DNA of 64,000 nt from Clostridiales bacterium (GTDB taxonomy: Bacteria; Bacillota; Clostridia; Lachnospirales; Lachnospiraceae): positions 1-64,000 of the forward strand of contig JAJQAC010000066.1 of assembly GCA_021204025.1 (NCBI GenBank). The letters run 5' to 3'. Below, piece by piece: positions 35,827 through 44,791 of this stretch (the first letter of the stretch is position 1; each line of letters begins with the position of its first letter). The translations under genes and the position numbers were made by a program. The notes under the pieces were generated by a model. The model was not told the origin of the DNA. It saw only the letters and a list, made by a program, of their open reading frames with translations, and did no database searches.

Positions 35827-36339
35827 TTATTCTGCCAGACTCTTTGAAATTCTTTCTGAGATTACCTGTTCCATCTGCTCCTTAGGTACTTCCAACGGAA
35901 TCTCAAGCTCCGAATAGAGGTACTGCTCTGCCATCCTCAGATATTTTTCATCTGTAGCAGTGATTTTCTTTCCCTGCGCGCTCCGCTCAATTCTGCGGGT
36001 ATACAGCGTTTTAATGATACGAACCCACTCGCGGCAATCGCACGATTTCATACATTCTTTGTATTTTTCCTCGCGAAGTTTTTCATTGCCGATCCATAGT
36101 CCCTCGATACCGGGAATCGCTTCAATCAGACGGTCTGCCTCCTCCCGGTTCATAACCCTGCGCATCGGGGTCTTGCCATTGTCAACTGGTGTGAATATCT
36201 TTCCGCCTTTCTGGCTGGAAGGAATCAATACGTAATACAGGCGGTCATTTGGAATACCCTTCATCTGCATCTTTGTAATATCTTCCACCTGGCAGACTCC
36301 TGAAGTTCCATAAATAATAAATTCACCCTTTTTAAACAT
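35827..36339 (-). CDS. CarD family transcriptional regulator
   Basis: The 170-residue protein has the N-terminal CarD/TRCF RNA-polymerase-interaction domain (FKKGEFIIYGTSGVCQVEDI) and a basic helical C-terminal domain (REWVRIIKTLYTRR). CarD-family proteins bind the RNA polymerase beta subunit and affect open-complex stability at promoters, often those of rRNA or stress genes. It is a single gene, convergent with pyrI. Upstream is a 549-bp non-coding region holding two structured repeats. Confidence 0.9.
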   Translation of the reverse strand: MFKKGEFIIYGTSGVCQVEDITKMQMKGIPNDRLYYVLIPSSQKGGKIFTPVDNGKTPMRRVMNREEADRLIEAIPGIEGLWIGNEKLREEKYKECMKSCDCREWVRIIKTLYTRRIERSAQGKKITATDEKYLRMAEQYLYSELEIPLEVPKEQMEQVISERISKSLAE

Positions 36340-36518
36340 AACTAACCATCCTTTACCTGGGTGCCAATGTTAACCGGTTATACTTTCTCGTTGTTTTTAT
36401 TTTACCAAAAAACACAGGTACTTTTCCAATGTTTTTCTTAAAATTTCGAAATTTCGTAAATATTGCACGAATATACCCAGGAAAATTGCGGCTGAATTTC
36501 GTAAAAATGAAGAGAATA

Positions 36519-36694
36519 GAGAATGCGCCTAAGCGCATTCTCGCGCCGAGCGCGGTCGCTTTAGCGACATAATTCCTTACGCGCGAGTGCGCATCTACAC
36601 TCCGTTTCGATCGGCGCTAAACGAGCGCCACTGGCGCTCAGCGCTCCGCTCGGAGGGCTTTTGTCTTATAGGATGAATTTCCTATAAGACAAAA
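36519..36694 (+). repeat. Structured intergenic repeat, copy A (with 3' hairpin module)
   Basis: The core is 36519-36592. Hairpin P1 is GAGAATGCGC/GCGCATTCTC with a CTAA loop. Stem P2 pairs GCGCG with CGCGC plus outer GC pairs around a G-A internal loop. Hairpin P3 is GTCGC/GCGAC with a TTTA loop. The 3'-side bulge contains ATTCC. A further hairpin GAGCGCC/GGCGCTC (36623-36639) follows. The 3' module has CGGAGGGCTTTT leading into a perfect 15-bp inverted repeat with arms at 36659-36673 and 36680-36694. Confidence 0.75.
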
Positions 36695-36751
36695 CCGCCT
36701 GACAGTTTTTCAACATCAAGCGGTTTTCTGATCATCGTAAATTATTTTTCA

Positions 36752-36874
36752 TTCCATAGGAAAGTACGTCCTATGGAACAAAAAGCCCTCCGGGCGGGAT
36801 CGCACTGCGGCGGAGTGGAAATATGTCACTAAAGCGACCCGCCGCAGGCGGAGAATCCTGCTTTGCAGGATTCT
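36752..36874 (-). repeat. Structured intergenic repeat, copy B (with 3' hairpin module)
   Basis: The minus-strand core is 36874-36801. P1 is AGAATCCTGC/GCAGGATTCT. P2 is a perfect 9-bp CTGCGGCGG/CCGCCGCAG. P3 is GTCGC/GTGAC with a TTTA loop. The bulge contains ATTTCC. The 3' module repeats CGGAGGGCTTTTTG followed by the hairpin TTCCATAGGA/TCCTATGGAA (36778-36752). It begins 14 bases after the pckA stop and faces copy A. Confidence 0.75.
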
Positions 36875-36888
36875 TTTTAAATAGAGAT

Positions 36889-38493
36889 TCAGATCTGCGG
36901 ACCTGCGGATACCAGTGCCTTGCCCAGTTCATTGCCTTCATACTTGGCAAAATTCTTAACGAAGCGCTGTGCCAGATCCTTTGCCTTGGTCTCCCACTCG
37001 GAAGCATCCGCATAAGTATCACGAGGATCGAGGATCTTCGGATCAACACCCGGAAGCTCAGTCGGAACCTCAAAGTTAAAGTGCGGGATCATCTTGGTCG
37101 GAGTATTCAGGATCGAACCATCCAGAATCGCGTCAATAATACCGCGGGTATCCTTGATGGAGATACGCTTGCCCGTGCCGTTCCATCCGGTGTTAACCAG
37201 ATAAGCCTTAGCACCGCTTTGCTCCATTCTCTTAACCAGCTCTTCCGCGTATTTGGTCGGATGCAGCTCAAGGAACGCCTGGCCAAAGCATGCCGAGAAG
37301 GTTGGGGTCGGCTCGGTGATACCGCGCTCGGTACCAGCCAGCTTAGCCGTAAATCCGGACAGGAAATAATACTTGGTCTGCTCCGGAGTCAGGATCGATA
37401 CCGGAGGAAGTACGCCGAACGCATCTGCAGACAGGAAGATAACCTGCTTTGCAGCCGGTGCGGAAGATACCGGACGTACAATATTCTCAATATGATCGAT
37501 CGGATAAGATACACGGGTATTCTCTGTTACGCTCTTATCTGCGAAATCAATCTTGCCGTTCTCATCCAGAGTAACATTTTCCAGCAGCGCGTTGCGTTTA
37601 ATCGCATTGTAGATATCAGGCTCTGCGTCCTTATCCAGATTGATTACCTTTGCGTAGCAGCCACCCTCAAAGTTGAAGACGCCGTTGTCATCCCAGCCGT
37701 GCTCATCATCGCCGATCAGCAGACGCTTCGGATCGGTGGAAAGCGTGGTCTTGCCGGTTCCGGAAAGTCCGAAGAAAATAGCGGTATTCTCGCCGTTCAT
37801 ATCCGTATTGGCAGAACAATGCATGGAAGCGATGCCCTTCAGCGGCAGGTAGTAGTTCATCATGGAGAACATACCCTTTTTCATCTCTCCGCCGTACCAG
37901 GTATTGATAATTACGGATTCACGGCTTGTAATGTTGAAGACAACAACAGTCTCAGAATTCAGTCCCAGCTCCTTATAATTCTCTACCTTCGCCTTGGAAG
38001 CGTTGTAAACGACAAAATCCGGCTCAAAGTTTGCCAGCTCCTCATCGGTCGGAGTGATAAACATATTCTTCACAAAATGAGCCTGCCAGGCTACCTCAAC
38101 GATAAAGCGGACTGCCATGCGGGTATCCTTATTCGCACCGCAAAATGCGTCAACAACATAAAGTTTTTTATCAGAAAGTTCCTTTTTTGCGATCTCTTTT
38201 ACAGCCTCCCAGGTCTCCTTGGATGCCGGATGGTTATCATTCTTATACTCATCGGAAGTCCACCAGATGGTGTCTTTGGAATTTTCATCCATAACGATGA
38301 ACTTATCCTTCGGTGAACGGCCTGTATAAATACCGGTCATTACGTTTACTGCGCCCAGTTCACTCACCTGGCCCTTATCATACCCCTCAAGCGCCGGATT
38401 CATCTCCTCCTCAAAGAGCATCTCATAAGAAGGATTGTACACGATTTCAGTAGTTCCTGTGATGCCATACTTAGTTAAATCAATCTTTGCCAT
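36889..38493 (-). CDS. pckA: Phosphoenolpyruvate carboxykinase (ATP)
   Basis: From ATG 38493 the protein has 534 residues. It has the ATP-type signature, the P-loop [11 protein letters not shown], the metal/oxaloacetate site motifs ([21 protein letters not shown] region) and RVSYPIDHI. An ATG at 38502 has GAGG directly abutting it, whereas the ATG at 38493 has proper nine-base spacing and is preferred. In anaerobic gut Firmicutes the enzyme often runs toward oxaloacetate, conserving ATP (inference). It is monocistronic, with a promoter at 38572-38600. Confidence 0.97.
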   Translation of the reverse strand: MAKIDLTKYGITGTTEIVYNPSYEMLFEEEMNPALEGYDKGQVSELGAVNVMTGIYTGRSPKDKFIVMDENSKDTIWWTSDEYKNDNHPASKETWEAVKEIAKKELSDKKLYVVDAFCGANKDTRMAVRFIVEVAWQAHFVKNMFITPTDEELANFEPDFVVYNASKAKVENYKELGLNSETVVVFNITSRESVIINTWYGGEMKKGMFSMMNYYLPLKGIASMHCSANTDMNGENTAIFFGLSGTGKTTLSTDPKRLLIGDDEHGWDDNGVFNFEGGCYAKVINLDKDAEPDIYNAIKRNALLENVTLDENGKIDFADKSVTENTRVSYPIDHIENIVRPVSSAPAAKQVIFLSADAFGVLPPVSILTPEQTKYYFLSGFTAKLAGTERGITEPTPTFSACFGQAFLELHPTKYAEELVKRMEQSGAKAYLVNTGWNGTGKRISIKDTRGIIDAILDGSILNTPTKMIPHFNFEVPTELPGVDPKILDPRDTYADASEWETKAKDLAQRFVKNFAKYEGNELGKALVSAGPQI

Positions 38494-38571
38494 AGTTTTC
38501 ATCCTCTTTTCTTTGACTTTGTAACTTTGTATATTTTCTTAATGTTGAAAACAAAAACCGTATCGTATATA

Positions 38572-38600
38572 ATTTTATAATACCTTCCACATACTGTCAA
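38572..38600 (-). promoter_or_regulatory. Sigma-A promoter of pckA
   Basis: On the minus strand TTGACA (38600-38595) and TAAAAT (38577-38572) are 17 bases apart, about 75 bases before the start codon. Confidence 0.7.
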
Positions 38601-38661
38601 GAATTTTTCGTTAAATTTTTCACCAAAATTTTTGTAAAAAATCGTCGTTTTTATAGTACGA

Positions 38662-38690
38662 TTGAAAAGTTCTCCGCCGGAGTGTATAAT
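38662..38690 (+). promoter_or_regulatory. Sigma-A promoter of the pectinesterase gene
   Basis: TTGAAA (38662-38667) and TATAAT (38685-38690) are 17 bases apart. The spacer holds a small palindrome CTCCGCCGGAG, a possible operator. The leader is about 25 bases. Confidence 0.72.
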
Positions 38691-38720
38691 CATAACAACT
38701 CAAATGAGGAGGACAAAAAA

Positions 38721-39695
38721 ATGAAGCAAATCCGGATCCGACCGGACAAAACAGGAGATTATCCTGATATAACAGCCGCGCTTAAGGCCCTGCAAGATAC
38801 CGACAGCAGTATTCCTGTAACCATTCTGCTGGCAAACGGCGTCTACCACGAGCGACTCGTCATCACGCGTCCCCATCTGACTCTGATCGGAGAAAATCCG
38901 GACAAAACCATCTTAACCGGAGTTCTCTATGCCCGAATGCCCTGCCCGGATATCGGAAAACTCGGCACGTTCCGTACTTATTCCTGTATGATTGATACTC
39001 ATGACTTTACCGCAGTCGGCATCACCTTTGAAAATACTGCCGGAAAGGGTCCGGACGTCGGGCAGGCACTTGCGCTTTATGCAGACGGCGACCGGCTTGT
39101 ATTTGATCACTGTCGTTTCCTCGGCGGTCAGGATACGCTCTTTACCGCTCCGCTCCCTCCAGCAGAACGGGAAGCGCACGGGTTTACCGGTCCCGGCGAA
39201 CATCGTCCGAGACGTCCCGGACGCCATTATTATAAAAGCTGCTACATCGAAGGGGATATTGACTTTGTCTTTGGCGGCGCCGCGGCCTACTTTGAAAACT
39301 GTGAATTTTTTTCCAAAGATATCGGCAAACCTGTCAACAGTTTTGTCACCGCAGCCTCCACTCCCCAGAACCAGACATATGGTTACGTGATGCAAAGCTG
39401 CCGTTTCACCGGAAACTGTCCGCCGCACTCCGCCTATCTCGGACGTCCCTGGCGTGAATACGCGAAAACCGTCCTTCTGAACTGTGAAATCGGTGCCCAC
39501 ATCCGGCCCGAAGGATGGGATGACTGGAATCGGCCAGAGGATCATAAAACGGTCTTTTTCGCCGAATATCAGAGCGTCGGACCTTCTTCTGATATAACAA
39601 AACGCCCCGGCTGGGTCCATCAGCTGACCCATACCGAAGCGTCACAATATACCAGAGAACTTGTCCTGCGTGGCAGCGACGGATGGCATCCCTGA
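38721..39695 (+). CDS. Pectinesterase family protein (CE8), probably cytoplasmic
   Basis: From ATG 38721, with GAGGAGG upstream, the product is 324 residues. Right-handed beta-helix pectin methylesterase motifs are visible: GQALALYADGDR, FLGGQDTLF (catalytic Asp), GDIDFVFGGAAAYFENC (second Asp) and LGRPWREYAKTV. It removes methyl esters from galacturonan, releasing methanol. No signal peptide or membrane segment is present, so it probably acts on imported oligogalacturonides (inference). No other pectin genes are nearby. Start choice: an in-frame upstream ATG at 38682 lies inside the promoter. Confidence 0.9.
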   Translation: MKQIRIRPDKTGDYPDITAALKALQDTDSSIPVTILLANGVYHERLVITRPHLTLIGENPDKTILTGVLYARMPCPDIGKLGTFRTYSCMIDTHDFTAVGITFENTAGKGPDVGQALALYADGDRLVFDHCRFLGGQDTLFTAPLPPAEREAHGFTGPGEHRPRRPGRHYYKSCYIEGDIDFVFGGAAAYFENCEFFSKDIGKPVNSFVTAASTPQNQTYGYVMQSCRFTGNCPPHSAYLGRPWREYAKTVLLNCEIGAHIRPEGWDDWNRPEDHKTVFFAEYQSVGPSSDITKRPGWVHQLTHTEASQYTRELVLRGSDGWHP

Positions 39696-39698
39696 AAA

Positions 39699-40457
39699 TC
39701 ACCTGTAAAATTCATGCCCGTCATGCTGAAACAGATAGGTAAGCTGTCCGTCAAACCAGCGCACATTACCGGAATACGACGCGCTTCGATTCATAAAGTA
39801 AAGGGCTCCCTGCGAATAATCCTCACCCGCCAGCGCGCGGTCAACCGCTTCCATCGTCTGCCTGCTCACACTACATGTATTAATACTGCCATTTTTAACC
39901 GGAGAAAACTGAGACTTCTGATAAACAACATCGGTAATGCTGTCGGGAAACTCTCCGGCTTTCACCCGGTTCAGCACAACATTTGCCACCAGGATCTTTC
40001 CTTTCATATCGCATCCCCCGGCTTCTGCCTGAACAATCCGGGTCAGGACCCGATAATCTTCCTCCGAGCAGGGGACTACTACGGATCTGTGCTTCTCTGC
40101 CTCTGCCGCCGCGGCAGCTTCTTTTGCCTGACGGCTACGTTCTTCTTCTATCTCAGAAATTGCTTTCTGTGCTTCTCTTACCTTCTCCCGCTGCGTCTCT
40201 CTTAATTTTTGCCTGTCTTCTACACTTTTGGTCAGCGTATTACCGACCAGCTGCTGTCCTTCCTGAGAAATCAAACGTTCTGATAACCGGATCGGAGCCG
40301 TCGCCTGCGTACTTATAAAGTTTTCTTTGGACACTTCTTCCTGTATATCCATCGAACTGACCGTCTGACCGGGAGCTGCCCCGGCCGCAGTCAGAACCAT
40401 GAAAGAAAGGACTGCCGCCCCGGCCGCAGCCGTCATGGCTGATCTTACTGCCAGCAT
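39699..40457 (-). CDS. Cell wall hydrolase, SleB-like (Hydrolase_2), secreted
   Basis: The 252-residue protein has an N-terminal signal peptide (MLAVRSAMTAAAGAAVLSFM...), a charged coiled-coil-like stretch at about residues 75-120, and a C-terminal SleB/CwlJ-type domain. That domain begins LTRIVQAEAGG with the catalytic Glu. Such enzymes are lytic transglycosylases acting on spore cortex or vegetative wall. ATG 40457 has AGGTG five bases upstream; GTG 40463 is an alternative. It is convergent with the pectinesterase gene, with only three bases between the stops. Promoter at 40563-40591. Confidence 0.9.
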   Translation of the reverse strand: MLAVRSAMTAAAGAAVLSFMVLTAAGAAPGQTVSSMDIQEEVSKENFISTQATAPIRLSERLISQEGQQLVGNTLTKSVEDRQKLRETQREKVREAQKAISEIEEERSRQAKEAAAAAEAEKHRSVVVPCSEEDYRVLTRIVQAEAGGCDMKGKILVANVVLNRVKAGEFPDSITDVVYQKSQFSPVKNGSINTCSVSRQTMEAVDRALAGEDYSQGALYFMNRSASYSGNVRWFDGQLTYLFQHDGHEFYR

Positions 40458-40562
40458 ACTCACACCTCACTTTTATATAACGTTCCCCGAAAAATCACTC
40501 AAATTGTGTCGAAAGTGGGGACGCAGAGCCTTTATTTCCTTGTTTTTTACGGCTTAGTGGAT

Positions 40563-40591
40563 ATTATAGTGGGAGTATGGTGTTTTTGCAA
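40563..40591 (-). promoter_or_regulatory. Sigma-A promoter of the SleB-like gene
   Basis: On the minus strand TTGCAA (40591-40586) and TATAAT (40568-40563) are 17 bases apart, about 100 bases before the start. Confidence 0.68.
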
Positions 40592-40666
40592 CGGATATTT
40601 TACATTTTTGTTACAATTTTTATTGATTTTGTGATAATTGCAGACTGTTTTATAAGGTTTCCATAA

Positions 40667-40707
40667 AAACAAACCGCCAAAAGCCTTGCAATTTGGCGGT
40701 TTTTCTT
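40667..40707 (-). terminator. Intrinsic terminator of ybaK
   Basis: On the minus strand AAACCGCCAAA and TTTGGCGGTTT pair around about ten bases, followed by GTTTTTA. It lies about 40 bases after the ybaK stop. Confidence 0.75.
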
Positions 40708-40743
40708 TTCTTATTTCCAATTATATATTACTTTTTTGTTAAA

Positions 40744-41229
40744 TCAGATCGTCAGATTCTCATACTTACCATCTACATAAGCCCTCAGATCCTCCGGTTT
40801 CAGGATAATCTGAACGCCACGCATCCCGGCGCTCACTGCGATCTCATCAAAAAGCTGAGCGGTTTCTTCAATATAAGTGGGGAATTTTTTCTTCATTCCG
40901 ATCGGCGAACAACCGCCGCGAATATAACCGGTCACCGCAAGCAGATCCCGCACAGGAATCATCTCTGCCTTCTTGTCGCCGGATGCTTTTGCGACTTTTT
41001 TCAGGTCCAGTTCCTCAGCAACCGGAATACAGCACACCAGATATCCCGTTCTCTCTCCCTTTAAAACCAGGGTCTTAAAACAGGTATCCGGATCCTGACC
41101 CAGCTGCGCTGCCACATGGACACCGGACAGGTCTTTCTCATCGACTTCATATTCCATTGTCCGGTAGGAAATCCCTGCCGCATCCATCAGCCGCATCACA
41201 TTCGTTTTTTCCTTTTTCTGGACCTTCAT
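40744..41229 (-). CDS. ybaK: Cys-tRNA(Pro) deacylase YbaK
   Basis: A protein of 161 residues with the YbaK/ProX editing-domain fold: DPDTCFKTLVLKG, the catalytic Lys region, and GGCSPIGMKKKFPTYIEE. YbaK hydrolyses Cys-tRNA(Pro) made by prolyl-tRNA synthetase. The gene starts 20 bases after the leuC-like gene on the same strand and may be read from that operon. Confidence 0.94.
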   Translation of the reverse strand: MKVQKKEKTNVMRLMDAAGISYRTMEYEVDEKDLSGVHVAAQLGQDPDTCFKTLVLKGERTGYLVCCIPVAEELDLKKVAKASGDKKAEMIPVRDLLAVTGYIRGGCSPIGMKKKFPTYIEETAQLFDEIAVSAGMRGVQIILKPEDLRAYVDGKYENLTI

Positions 41230-41248
41230 AACGCCCTCTTAAGTCCTT

Positions 41249-42499
41249 TCAGCCGCATACCGCGGTAATCTTTCCCGCCACCGCACAGGCCGCCGCAGTC
41301 GCCGGAGACGCCAGATAAATCTGTACCTTTGAGGTACCCATCCGACCCAGAAAATTGCGGTTATTTGTAGCAACAACGGTCTCATAATCACTCAGAATGC
41401 CGCCGGTACGTCCACAGCACAGCCCGCAGCCGGCATGCGTGATCATCGCGCCCGACTCTGCCAGAGTCTCCAGAATTCCTTCTTCTAATGCCTCGCGATA
41501 TACCTTACGGCTTGCCGGAGTCACAATCAGCTTCACGAACGGGGCGACTTTTTTCCCGCGGAGCACATTCGCCGCTGCCCGCAGATCCTCCAAACGCCCA
41601 TTCGTACAGGATCCGATAAAGACCTGATCAATCGGAGTTCCCTCCAGCTCACTCACATCGCGAATCTGATCCACCTGCGACGGACAGGCCATCACCGGGA
41701 CAAAGTTCTCCGCCTGATAAGTCAACGTCCGGATATACCCGGCGTCCGCGTCTCCGACAAGGCTCTTCTGAAAATCATTTAATTCCATCTCACAATAAGC
41801 CGCTGTCTTTTCATCCGGCGTAAACATCGCGCACTTTGCCCCCGCTTCAATCGCCATGTTCGCCATCGTCATACGGCTCGCAACGCTCATCTCCCGGATC
41901 GTATCACCGGTAAATTCAAGAGAACAGTAGGTAGCTCCGTCCGCCCGAAGATCCCCGATAATCCGCAGAATGACGTCTTTGGACATCACACCTTCCGGGA
42001 GTCTGCCGTTGATCTCCACCCGGATCGTCTCCGGCACTTTCACCCAGAGTGTGCCGGTTCCCAGAATCGCCGCCATCTCCGTGTAGCCGATTCCCGTGGA
42101 AAAAGCTCCCACACAACCGTACGTTGTCGTATGGCTGTCCGTACCAAATACCACATCACCCGGTTTTACATAACCGGCCTCCGTCATCAGCTGATGACAG
42201 ATACCATCACTGCGGTGGACATGGGTCAGGCCATATTTTGACGCAAAAGCATCTCCGACCTTATAGTGTCTGGTATCATCCTGCTGGCTTGCCGGCACAA
42301 GATGATCATAAATCATAACCACCTTGTCCGGATCCCAGACCCGATCAAAGCCCATCTCCTCAAACTTGCCAACGATAAACGGCATCATGATATCATCCAC
42401 CATCACCCGATCAACCTGAACGGTTACGATCTGGCCTGGTTTTACCTCATCTGCTCCAATATTATGTGCAATGATCTTTTCAATAATTGTCTGTCCCAT
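41249..42499 (-). CDS. 3-isopropylmalate dehydratase-type large subunit (pair 1)
   Basis: From ATG 42499 (GGGAG upstream) the product is 416 residues, the short archaeal-type LeuC/HacA class rather than the 466-residue bacterial LeuC. [4Fe-4S] ligands are visible: Cys in FIGSCTNGR and a CGLC pair in HAGCGLCCGR. Substrate loops HRSDGICHQL and GTDSHTTTYG are present. The enzyme isomerises or dehydrates hydroxy acids. Given ilvC and ilvH upstream, leucine synthesis is plausible. A second pair lies directly upstream, so one pair may use another substrate such as citramalate or dimethylmalate. Confidence 0.88.
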   Translation of the reverse strand: MGQTIIEKIIAHNIGADEVKPGQIVTVQVDRVMVDDIMMPFIVGKFEEMGFDRVWDPDKVVMIYDHLVPASQQDDTRHYKVGDAFASKYGLTHVHRSDGICHQLMTEAGYVKPGDVVFGTDSHTTTYGCVGAFSTGIGYTEMAAILGTGTLWVKVPETIRVEINGRLPEGVMSKDVILRIIGDLRADGATYCSLEFTGDTIREMSVASRMTMANMAIEAGAKCAMFTPDEKTAAYCEMELNDFQKSLVGDADAGYIRTLTYQAENFVPVMACPSQVDQIRDVSELEGTPIDQVFIGSCTNGRLEDLRAAANVLRGKKVAPFVKLIVTPASRKVYREALEEGILETLAESGAMITHAGCGLCCGRTGGILSDYETVVATNNRNFLGRMGTSKVQIYLASPATAAACAVAGKITAVCG

Positions 42500-42518
42500 C
42501 CCTGTCTCCCTTCTGCCG

Positions 42519-43010
42519 TCAGGCAAGTCCGTTGCGGCGGCGCATCGCCTTTACCAGTCCGCCTTCCCTGATAATCTCCACCAGATTATCCGGCAGAGAA
42601 TGGATAGGATACTTTTTGCCATGATACTCAACCGCTTCATTGACAGTTACCGTAATCTTCTCACCTTCCAGAATATCGTCATACAGATCCGGCTGCTCGA
42701 TCAGCAGCAGGCCGTTATTGATCGAATTGCGGAAAAAAATGCGGGCAAAAGATTTCGCAATGACACAGCGGATGCCCAGGGCTTTGACAACCTCCGGCGC
42801 CTGCTCACGGGAAGAACCACAGCCGAAATTTTTGCCGGCCACAATGATATCTCCCTCATGGATCTGTGCCGCAAGTTCCGGCCGCAGCGGAGAAAAACCA
42901 TACTGCTTCATATCTTCAATCGTCTTTAACGCCAGATATTCTGTCGGAATAATGATATCGGTATCGATATCATCTCCCAGAACCCATACGTTTCCTGTAA
43001 ACTTTTCCAT
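42519..43010 (-). CDS. 3-isopropylmalate dehydratase-type small subunit (pair 1)
   Basis: The 163-residue swivel-domain protein has DDIDTDIIIPTEYL, FGCGSSREQAPEVVKALG and FARIFFRNSINNGLLL, all typical for LeuD-like subunits of the archaeal type. It precedes its large-subunit partner by 19 bases. It shares about the same layout as the small subunit at 44281-44763 but is clearly diverged, so the pairs are not a recent duplication. Confidence 0.9.
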   Translation of the reverse strand: MEKFTGNVWVLGDDIDTDIIIPTEYLALKTIEDMKQYGFSPLRPELAAQIHEGDIIVAGKNFGCGSSREQAPEVVKALGIRCVIAKSFARIFFRNSINNGLLLIEQPDLYDDILEGEKITVTVNEAVEYHGKKYPIHSLPDNLVEIIREGGLVKAMRRRNGLA

Positions 43011-43027
43011 CCTGTCTCCGCCCTTTC

Positions 43028-44278
43028 TTACAGCTTATCCACAGTGCAGATTTTTCCCTTCACCGCTGATGCCGCTACTGTCGCCGCAGAAGCGAGATAA
43101 ACCTTTGAACTCGGATGTCCGGCACGCCCTTTAAAGTTACGGGTACCGGTACTGATCAGTACCTCATTCTCACCGATAACACCCTGACAGCTCCCCCAGC
43201 ATACACTGCAGTTCGGATTCATCACAATCGCGCCGCTCCCAATAAAGATATCGATCAGACCCTCTCTGACTGCCTGCAGATAAATCTTCTGGCTGGCCGG
43301 TACCACCAGGAAACGCACATGATCGGAGATCCTGCGTCCTTTGACGATCGCCGCTCCGACACGCAGATCCTCAATCCGGCCATTATTGCAGGAACCAAGG
43401 AACGCTTCGTCAATCCGTCTTCCCTCCACTTCATCGACCGGGGCAAGCGCGTCGACAAAATCCGGCTTTGCTACTACCGGGCGGATCTTCGACAGGTCAA
43501 ACGTATATTCTTTTACATAATGCGCGTCCGCGTCACTCTTAAATACTGCTTTCGGCTCGCGGCCCCTTGCCCGCAGATACTCCAGGGCGATCTCATCTGC
43601 CTCAAAAATCGCGGTCTTTGCTCCGGCTTCCACCGCAAGATTGCACAGAACCATCCGCTCATCAACGTTCAGGGTCTTCGCTCCGTCCCCACAGAATTCC
43701 ATCACCTGATAATTCGCTCCGTTTGCGCCGATGGTGCCGATGATGGTCAGCATCAGATCTCTCGGGTAAACGCCCTCGCTCAGTTTTCCCGTCAGGTTAA
43801 ACTTAATCGTCTCCGGAACCAGCACCCAGGATGTCCCTGTTACCATCGCGTACAGAAGATCCGTGCATCCCACGCCGGTGCCAAATGCTCCCAGCGCTCC
43901 ATAGGTACAGGTATGGCTGTCGGCAGCGAAAATCAACTCGCCTGGGCAGACATAATGTTCCATCATAATCTGATGGCAAACACCCTTGCCCTCCCAGAAA
44001 TCAATCCCGTACTCTTTTGCGAAATCCCGCATCTTCTTCTGAGATGCCGCGGTCTTGGGACTGTCTGACGGTACATTGTGATCTACAATAAAGACCATCT
44101 TTTTTACATCTGCAATACGGGGATGTTTTAATTTGTTATAATACATGTCAACCGTCAGGTGCGTCGTCCCGTCATTGCTCATCATACGGTCCAGCGTAAC
44201 CGTATGGATATCACCCGGTCTGACCGTTTCCACACCTGCTGCGCGCGCGATGATCTTTTCCGCAATTGTCATTCCCAT
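43028..44278 (-). CDS. 3-isopropylmalate dehydratase-type large subunit (pair 2)
   Basis: The 416-residue aconitase-superfamily protein has iron-sulfur ligands in FLGSCNNGR and NCSVCWGSC, and substrate loops GKGVCHQIM and AADSHTCTYG. Small differences from pair 1 (CNNGR for CTNGR, CSVC for CGLC) suggest a different substrate or a separate origin. It starts three bases after the pair 2 small-subunit gene, with GGAGG in that gene's last codons. It resembles the family containing LeuC and 2,3-dimethylmalate dehydratase; which reaction applies cannot be decided from sequence alone. Confidence 0.88.
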   Translation of the reverse strand: MGMTIAEKIIARAAGVETVRPGDIHTVTLDRMMSNDGTTHLTVDMYYNKLKHPRIADVKKMVFIVDHNVPSDSPKTAASQKKMRDFAKEYGIDFWEGKGVCHQIMMEHYVCPGELIFAADSHTCTYGALGAFGTGVGCTDLLYAMVTGTSWVLVPETIKFNLTGKLSEGVYPRDLMLTIIGTIGANGANYQVMEFCGDGAKTLNVDERMVLCNLAVEAGAKTAIFEADEIALEYLRARGREPKAVFKSDADAHYVKEYTFDLSKIRPVVAKPDFVDALAPVDEVEGRRIDEAFLGSCNNGRIEDLRVGAAIVKGRRISDHVRFLVVPASQKIYLQAVREGLIDIFIGSGAIVMNPNCSVCWGSCQGVIGENEVLISTGTRNFKGRAGHPSSKVYLASAATVAASAVKGKICTVDKL

Positions 44279-44280
44279 AA

Positions 44281-44763
44281 TTATGCCTCCTCCTGATTCA
44301 GCGATGCGATCAGACCGCCCTGATTTAAGATCTGCTGCATATAGGCCGGCAGTCTGGTACAGGAAAAGGTCCGGCCATTTGCGCGGGCCACCCCTTCTTC
44401 CATTGACAATTCCATCTCATCTCCGGTGTTTACCGCATCCGGCAGTTCCTTACAGACAATCACCGGCAGACCGATATTGATCGCATTGCGATAAAAAATG
44501 CGGGCAAACGACTTGGCAACGATCGCCTGGACTCCCAGAGCCTTTAAAACACTCGGCGCCTGTTCACGGGAAGAACCGCAGCCAAAATTTTCTCCCCCTA
44601 CCACAAAATCGCCCGGTCTGACTTTCTGCGGAAACTGCGGATCCAGCGATTCAAACGTATGCCCCTTCATCTCGTCGATCGTCGGAAGAAGCAGATACTG
44701 TGACGCAATGATCTGGTCAGTATCCAGATCGTTGTGAAATTTAAAAATCTTACCGCATGACAT
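44281..44763 (-). CDS. 3-isopropylmalate dehydratase-type small subunit (pair 2)
   Basis: A 160-residue LeuD-like subunit with FHNDLDTDQIIASQYLLL, FGCGSSREQAPSVLKALG and FARIFYRNAINIGLP. It is first in a four-gene run: small 2, large 2, small 1, large 1. Two structured repeats and a terminator separate it from ilvC. No strong promoter was seen directly upstream, so transcription may start in or after the repeats. Confidence 0.9.
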   Translation of the reverse strand: MSCGKIFKFHNDLDTDQIIASQYLLLPTIDEMKGHTFESLDPQFPQKVRPGDFVVGGENFGCGSSREQAPSVLKALGVQAIVAKSFARIFYRNAINIGLPVIVCKELPDAVNTGDEMELSMEEGVARANGRTFSCTRLPAYMQQILNQGGLIASLNQEEA

Positions 44764-44791
44764 GACTTATCCTCCCTTTTCCCCTGACGCC

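Larger units (their letters stand above)
36340..36888. other. Non-coding region between carD and pckA with two structured repeats
   Basis: No gene with support was found in these 549 bases. About 130 bases nearest carD are AT-rich and should hold its promoter, though no clear box pair stands out. The rest is filled by two convergent copies of a structured repeat (36519-36694 and 36752-36874). Between them is an inverted repeat with AAAACCGC and GCGGTTTT arms at 36691-36727. Confidence 0.7.

Noticed and set aside
36823-38316. Plus-strand open frame of 497 codons opposite pckA
   Set aside because: It lies wholly antisense to a clear, full-length PEP carboxykinase; long antisense frames are expected from the codon bias.
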